Origin: Gigaspora margarita
Taxonomy: Eukaryota; Glomeromycota; Glomeromycetes; Diversisporales; Gigasporaceae
Assembly: GCA_009809945.1 (NCBI GenBank)
Contig: WTPW01000064.1
Coordinates: 434,519 to 498,518, forward strand
Reading direction: 5' to 3'
DNA: 64,000 nucleotides
Position 1 is the stretch's first letter; every line of letters begins with the position of its first letter. A program made the translations under genes and the position numbers. Shown piece by piece: positions 58,431-64,000 of this stretch. The notes under the pieces were generated by a model that saw only the letters and a list, made by a program, of their open reading frames with translations, ran no database searches and was not told the DNA's origin.

Positions 58431-59110
58431 TATTCTTTGGCACGATCCATTTTTGCTCAAACGAAGCCTTTATTCATTTCTAAATATTATTCGACAAAAA
58501 TTCGGGTTTAAAAAATTGTATAAAATTTCAATTCCTATTCTTTGGCAAGGTCCATTTTCATTCAAACGAAACCTTTATTCATTTCTAATTATTTTTCGAC
58601 GAAAATTTGGTTTTAAAAAATTTCAATTCCTATTCTTTGGCAAGATCCAATTTCGTTCAAACAAAGCCTTTATTCATTTCTAATTATTTTTCGACGAAAA
58701 TTCATTTTTAAAAAAGTTGTGTAAAATTCCAATTCCTATTCTTTGGCAAGATCCATTTTCATTCAAACGAAACCTTTATTCATTTCTAATTATCTTTCGA
58801 CGAAAATTATTAGTTTTTAAAAAATTGTATAAAACTTCAATTCCTATTCTTTGGCAAGATCCATTTTCGTTTAATTATTTTTCGTTTCTTGTCGAAGATA
58901 AAAATTTCACTTTTAAAAAATTAAACTAAATTTCGATTCCTATTCTTTGGCAAGGTCCATTTTCGTTCAAACGAAGGCATTTATTTATTATTTCTAATTA
59001 TTTTTCGTTTCTTGTCGAAGACGAAAAATTCAGGTTTAAAAAATTTTTCTAAATTTCGATTCCTATTCTTTGGCAAGTGCAAATGAAAGCATTTATTTAT
59101 TTCTAATTAT
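58431..59110. repeat. Tandem array, seven units of about 105 bp
   Basis: TATTCTTTGGCAAGATCCAT starts units at 58431, 58536, 58631, 58737, 58845, 58941 and 59064. Each continues with TTCAAACGAA.CCTTTATTCATTTCTAATTATTTTTCGACGAAAATT and an A-rich link. Frames 58453-58929 are repeat artefacts. Confidence 0.85.
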
Positions 59111-59162
59111 TTTTTTCATTTCTTGTCGAAAATGAAAAATATATAAATAAATATAAACATAT

Positions 59163-59370
59163 AAAATTTTTTACTTGGATTTCGTTTATCACAATTCTTC
59201 ATGCATTCTCGACAAATATTAATAATATCTTGGTCGCTTGGAATCCTAACCCGAGTTTCATTTTTAAACCAGTCGACAAATTTATGATCATAATTAACTT
59301 TTTTAATAGCGGCACCTGTTCGAGTAATTAATTTGTTATAAAAGTCTAATTTATATTGGTTCCTTCTTTA
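59163..59370 (-). pseudogene. Coding fragment with CRECMKNC motif
   Basis: The minus strand reads RNQYKLDFYNKLITRTGAAI, then VDWFKNETRVRIPSDQDIIN and ICRECMKNCDKRNPS. Protein-like and open for about 65 codons, with a small Cys cluster. It lies upstream, in the same orientation, of the integrase element, with the tandem array between. It may be an N-terminal exon of that element or of a related protein; I cannot decide. Confidence 0.45.
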
Positions 59371-59715
59371 CATTTCTTGTTAAGGTTTATGAACAGTTTT
59401 TTCCATAAATTTTTATTGTTATGACAATTCGTAAAATGATCATTTTAATTATTTTATTATATGGATCATGCCGAAATCATAAATCGAATTGGCCGAAACA
59501 TCATTCGGTCAATTTTATCAGGAAGAATTATGAAAATAGCTGTAATCCTGATACTATCCGATATCTGTTTAAGTACCCGGATCCGAATACTAAATGTAAG
59601 ATACAAATTATGTCATATATTATGTCGACAAGACATACTGGCAAGTTTAATGTCAAAAAGACTTAACCAAATGATCCTAATGATCTTTAGCAGTTCCAAT
59701 AGTTATATGTAATGG

Positions 59716-60821
59716 TAGTGATTGAACTGAGAAAATCTTCCTTAATCGGTTAACTGAACCGTGTCAACCGGTTGCAACCGATTAAGATTACTTCATGTTT
59801 TACTTTACTTAAATTTTTGTCTCGGCCTTGCTCGTATAATATGTTCGAATACTATGTTCATTTTTCTTTTTGGAACTTTTCGGGGCCTTTGTTTTATGAT
59901 GTCATTTCATTAAATCCAATTGGTCAATCAATTACATTTCCCCGCATATATCATCTGGCTTTAATGGCCACAAAAACGAATTTTTCAGAGAAACCGAATA
60001 CATATTCAGAAACTACACCTTTCGCTTTATATACTATCAAAATAATCACGAAAATGGAGGAATAATCATGAGGGTTAGCTATATGACATTTTTTTAAAAT
60101 TTAGTTGTTACTTATACTATATAAGAAATTCTAAAACAAAAGAAATAGTTTTTTTTTTGCAGTTAGATCTCTAGCAATCGAGTTTGCTCTCAAGATTGAT
60201 AGTACATAGATTATACTTGTTAGACAAAGCTATAGATTTTAATATTGATGAAAGTCGAAACTGGGTTCAACTTTTGTAATCTTAAATCTTGTAAAGTAAA
60301 ACTGAAAAACTTGTCGAAACTATTGGAAGAAAGGTTTGAGTTTCGCATACTTTTTACTCGCAGTTATTTACTATTCTTTTTATTACATATATTAATTTAA
60401 TTGTTATTTTCTTTTAGTTTTGATACAAAGCTCTTAATACACGTATCTAATAAATCGTTATTTAAAATTTAAGATATCGATGTTTTTTTTAAATCTAATC
60501 GAATTATATGTGTGGCAATGGCTATTAGCCAAAATAATAGATTATTGTAATTATTAAAAAATTTAACTTTTATTTAATTAATACAGTTATATTTTGCGAA
60601 ATATTTTACTTTGGGTTCATTTTTAATGTAAGCCTATTGGCCAATCAGATCTTGTAAAATCATGAAATGATTTACAAAAATTAACCAATCAGAATGAAAG
60701 CTCGCTATGCTGATGTCATTTACATTTTGTCACCTGATTAAGCATTTACTCAACTGGTTACCTGAAGGTTATTCGGTTTGGGTCGGTTAACCAATTATAG
60801 CCCAACTGGTTCAAATCACTA
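59716..60821. mobile_element. hAT-like non-autonomous element, TAGTGATTGAAC ends
   Basis: TAGTGATTGAAC at the left, TAGTGATTTGAAC inverted at the right, with CGGTTAAC/AACCGGTT words near both ends as subterminal repeats. Flanks TGTAATGG (59708-59715) and TGTAATGT (60822-60829), 7 of 8. The 1.1 kb hold no recognisable transposase, and the small frames inside are not supported. Confidence 0.8.
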
Positions 60822-60837
60822 TGTAATGTGTCTTGAA

Positions 60838-61468
60838 TAGGGTATTCAGGATTATAATCCGGTAAATGCCAAATTATACATCCGGTAATTACAAATTATG
60901 CGAATTATGCGAATCCCATTAAAAAATTTTGCTGCCCAAATATCAAGATCTGCTGTAATACAAGACAAACATTTATAACCAAAAATTTAGTCTATATAAC
61001 TGTTTTTACGTGTTATTATACAAATAATATTTTCGGACTCTAACCTAATTGCAAGATTTTATCTCTAATCTAAAAGCACAAAATTTTACTAGAATTTTTT
61101 TTTGTGCTCTAAATTTTATAATCATTATACCAATGCTATAAAAGCTCCGGTATAATAAATAATCATTACTATATTCGGATCTATTAATTTTAAAGTATAG
61201 ATACTATAATAGTTTAGCCTGCATTAATCACATGATCCTACTCAGAATTAGCCAACGTTAGAGTCTAATATAGGCCAACTTGATATCGCATTCTGTGTAA
61301 CTTAATCTGTGTAATGTCAATTGGCCATTAGAAAATTTTTTATATGAGAGAATGGATAAATTATGTGAGATTATGCAAATTTCTTTAAATTATGCAAAAT
61401 TGCATATTTTATGTGCTATAAGGTGAATTATGCAGATATTATTCTGGATCATAATCCTGGACACTCTA
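60838..61468. mobile_element. hAT-like non-autonomous element, TAG(G/A)G ends
   Basis: TAGGGTATTCAGGATTATAA at the left, TAGAGTGTCCAGGATTATGA inverted at the right. Flanks GTCTTGAA (60830-60837) and GTCTTGGA (61469-61476), 7 of 8. AATTATGC(G/A)AATTATGC words lie near both ends. It sits immediately next to the previous element. Confidence 0.8.
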
Positions 61469-62164
61469 GTCTTGGAGTACCTAGTCTCAGTGATATTAAA
61501 TGACCTGAAATGACCCAAATGACTCAAATGACCAATAACCAGTCATTGGGTCATTTCAAGAATGAAATGACCTATTGGGTCATTTGAATTTTATTGGTAG
61601 AAATAACAATTAATTAAAACTTGATTAAATTATGAAATTCGAAGTCAATATTAATTCAAAATATTAAATATTAATACTCATACTAAGATTTGGTCAATTT
61701 ATAATCTTTTAAATCCATTTACTATAGTTCTCGAAAGTAATATTTACCTTTAAACAAAAGCTGGGTTGTCCTGTCAAAAACTCTGTGATTATATACGTTA
61801 AGAATCTTAACCATTAATTTTAATCCTGTGATTTCCTATTAGAGCCTCATGATATAATCTAGAGCTCTATTTGACTCTAGTTACTCAGATCAAGTCTATT
61901 CATGCCTCAATCGAAGCCTTATCATTATTAGAGTAGTTTAGTTAATTTTAGTTAGTCTTACTAGTGTATAGTTGCAATACTTATATGGAGGGTTCATTTA
62001 GCCTTTTACAATGTACATATATAATAAGATTTATGATATGTATCAAAAGTATGTCAGGTATTGTGCAAATGTATAGCAAAAGAAGATTTTTAATTAATTA
62101 AAATTAAATTAGTAAAAACTTTCTATTTGAAGTCAAATTCATTCGTTTATATACATTTGAATTT

Positions 62165-62400
62165 AATATATGAGGGTGAGGTGACTTAGGATAATGGCCA
62201 AGTTGTTATCCCAAGTGGCAGATTATGAATTCGAATCCCACTTGGTGCTAGTTTGAAATTAAAATTACATCTGTGTTACTAAACTGATCTTTATCGATGG
62301 GTTGAATCATACAAAGATTTGTAACTGAGTTGTACTATTGAAATGGAAGATCCTAGAAATAGGATCATGTAATGCCTAGAAACCTGAAGATCAAAACTTA
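62165..62400 (+). repeat. tRNA-like SINE head
   Basis: TGGCCAAGTTGTTATCC resembles a Pol III A box and AATTCGAATCC a B box about 40 bp downstream, the layout of a tRNA gene. The stems do not pair well, so it is not a working tRNA. A non-tRNA body follows. This is the pattern of a tRNA-derived SINE; the 3' end is not defined. Confidence 0.45.
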
Positions 62401-63126
62401 TTTGGCAAGGCCCAAGTGAAGAAGAGCCAGACTTTTGGCAATACTATAGAATGGACTTGGCTGGGTAGTTGAACCAGAAAACTGACGTTAGGGCTTTTGA
62501 ATATAGACCCTCACCAACCAGACTGCTAAAGTTGCAGTAGAGAAAAAGGTCATGTGTTATCAAAGCATGAATCAAGAAAAGGGAGACCATAAAAGGCATC
62601 CTAAAGCCTGGCTAACTAATCTTTCTGAGTAACTAGATTGGGAGTTTGTAAATTACTGGAGATATACTCATGAAAATGAAGAGATAAGGTACTGAGATCT
62701 GGAGAGTACTCCATAAGAGCAAGGTAATAGTAACAGTTTAATGGTTCGCACTAACTGCAAGTATATAGATAAAGCTTTAGCATATATTATCTAAAAACTA
62801 GGGGTATTAAAAAGACAGAAACATAGAACCTGCACTTTTGGGCATTTCTAAGCTAGATGGTATACAGGTTATACATATACAGGAGCTATGGTTGGTAAAA
62901 TGGTATATGTCATAGCAGACTTCTAAATCTAAAAACCAACTAGTAGAATATGTCAAAAAAAAATTAATATATGAAATATTAACATGTTATCTAGCATATT
63001 AATGTGCTTTCTAACACTATTAAGCCCAACATGTTGACGCATTTTACTTATTTGCATGGGTAATACAAACCAAAAAAGGATCTCTAATTATGTAAATAAA
63101 CTAAGTGTGTGAGATAAAAATTTAGA
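62400..63126. other. Non-coding stretch
   Basis: Less AT-rich than its neighbours at 62400-62760. Could be the body of the SINE-like repeat or the interior of the larger element. No coding frame supported. Confidence 0.35.
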
Positions 63127-63134
63127 GTTAGGGT

Positions 63135-63366
63135 CAGTATCTGAAATTCAATTTTTAAATTAGTTGTGGGCTACAACTAAATAAAAAAATAGTTGTAGAT
63201 TATAAGAATTTATAAAAATTTAGTTGTGTATATAAGCATTTAATCAAAATTTATAAGTAAAATTTGCAAATTTATATGCAGAATTTGCATATATACTTCA
63301 GATTTTGGTTGTGAAAATTTAAATTTGTTGCAGTTTGCAGACTCTGCAACTCAATTTCAGATACTG
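63135..63366. mobile_element. hAT-like MITE, 232 bp, 8-bp duplication GTTAGGGT
   Basis: Ends CAGTATCTGAAATTCAATTT and, inverted, CAGTATCTGAAATTGAGTTG. GTTAGGGT at 63127-63134 and 63367-63374, exact. TTAGTTGT and AATTTGCA words lie inside. The CAGTAT terminus is shared with the MITE at 24418-24696. Confidence 0.88.
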
Positions 63367-64000
63367 GTTAGGGTCTTAAGATTAGAAACTATAGGGTTAG
63401 AGTGATTCTTACAATATTTAAGATTTTATTCCCTTATTTGCACCAAGATCGATTTAAATATTAGTTTTTGCTTTTTTCTTCTTTTGTATGTATTCAGATT
63501 CTTTGTTGGGCTAATCTAAAATAGTCAAATTTTGCACTCTCTAATTGGCTATTTCCTCTCTAGAAGTTTGCATTACTTGCGAAATGAGTAGATCCATGTT
63601 AACATGCATCTAGAATTTTATAATTCTTATTCTTAATACGTATCATACTAATGTATTAACAGACAATTGTATGTTAATCATTAAGTTTATTTATTTTATT
63701 TTTTTTTTAAGGTGAGGTCTTGCTCATATCTTTATTGAGTAAGTTATATAAGAGGTTGTTCAATGCAACTACTTAAATTGTACAGTGACAAATACATATA
63801 AATTATATGCAAGAATAAAAGCTCAGACTAGTTTATCTGCGACAATTATTAAGTTTATATGGATTATAACTACCATATCACTACTAATAACCCAAATGAC
63901 CTTCAAATAACCCTGGTTATTTGCAAATGACTATGATCATTTGGTCATGAGTTATTTGCAAATCTTCCAAAATTCAAATGATCTATAATAACTAGTCATT

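Larger units (their letters stand above)
61487..64000. mobile_element. Possible large element with AAATGACC subterminal repeats, runs off the window
   Basis: CAGTGATATTAAATGACC at 61487 has a hAT-like terminus. It is followed by six or more AAATGACC/GGTCATTT words to 61590. Similar words (CAAATGACC, CATTTGGTCAT, AAATGACTATGATCATTTGG) reappear at 63890-64000. The right terminus would lie just beyond the window. Confidence 0.35.

Noticed and set aside
62175-62255. A functional tRNA gene
   Set aside because: Box A and B words are present but acceptor and T stems do not pair, so a SINE head is the better reading.

Overview
The window is strongly AT-rich eukaryotic DNA with short spliced introns (GT..AG, about 50-170 nt), a Sel1-repeat protein kinase, a second Sel1-repeat gene, a TPR-like fragment and many nested transposons. 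From remembered families (TKL kinase plus Sel1, tyrosine-recombinase retroelements, many hAT-like elements, repetitive RING-tailed proteins) I infer an arbuscular mycorrhizal fungus of the Rhizophagus type. This is inference; no search was run. Almost nothing in the window looks like an intact conventional gene.

Layout. 0.1-2.8 kb: LINE remnant, minus strand. 3.1-7.1 kb: two decayed host genes on the minus strand, a kinase-Sel1 gene and a Sel1-only gene. 7.3-10.6 kb: four small inverted-repeat elements. 11.3-12.0 kb: TPR-like pseudogene. 12.2-16.4 kb: a 280-bp repeat in three copies, a palindromic element and a 1.07-kb hAT-like element. 17.7-20.3 kb: decayed multi-exon gene of a repetitive family with a RING-like tail. 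20.7-23.4 kb: two nested inverted-repeat elements containing an assembly gap. 23.9-25.4 kb: LINE 3' end. 26.3-29.0 kb: hAT transposase with a small element inserted in its BED finger. 29.6-32.3 kb: small elements and tandem repeats.

33.3-44.7 kb: the most striking object. It is an 11.35-kb stretch bounded by AGGACCCCGAGCTAT inverted ends and an 8-bp duplication matching at 7 of 8 positions. It carries a decayed, multi-segment, P-element-like transposase gene on the minus strand and about a dozen smaller elements. A 179-bp element just outside (32094-32272) has related ends and a perfect 8-bp duplication, so it may be its small non-autonomous partner.

46.95-52.18 kb: a hAT-like shell (perfect 8-bp duplication) into which a tyrosine-recombinase retroelement of the DIRS order (PAT/Ngaro-like split direct repeats) has inserted. 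The inner element ends in an array of CTGTCG-N3-CGACAG hairpins. 52.3-55.2 kb: an unusual spliced minus-strand gene with Asn-rich EVPDEVV repeats and a duplicated exon-intron module across a gap. 56.0-59.4 kb: an old integrase-bearing element and a 105-bp tandem array. 59.7-64.0 kb: three or four hAT-like elements and a tRNA-like SINE head.

Twelve elements have 8-bp target duplications that can be read directly. hAT-type activity therefore seems to have shaped most of this window.
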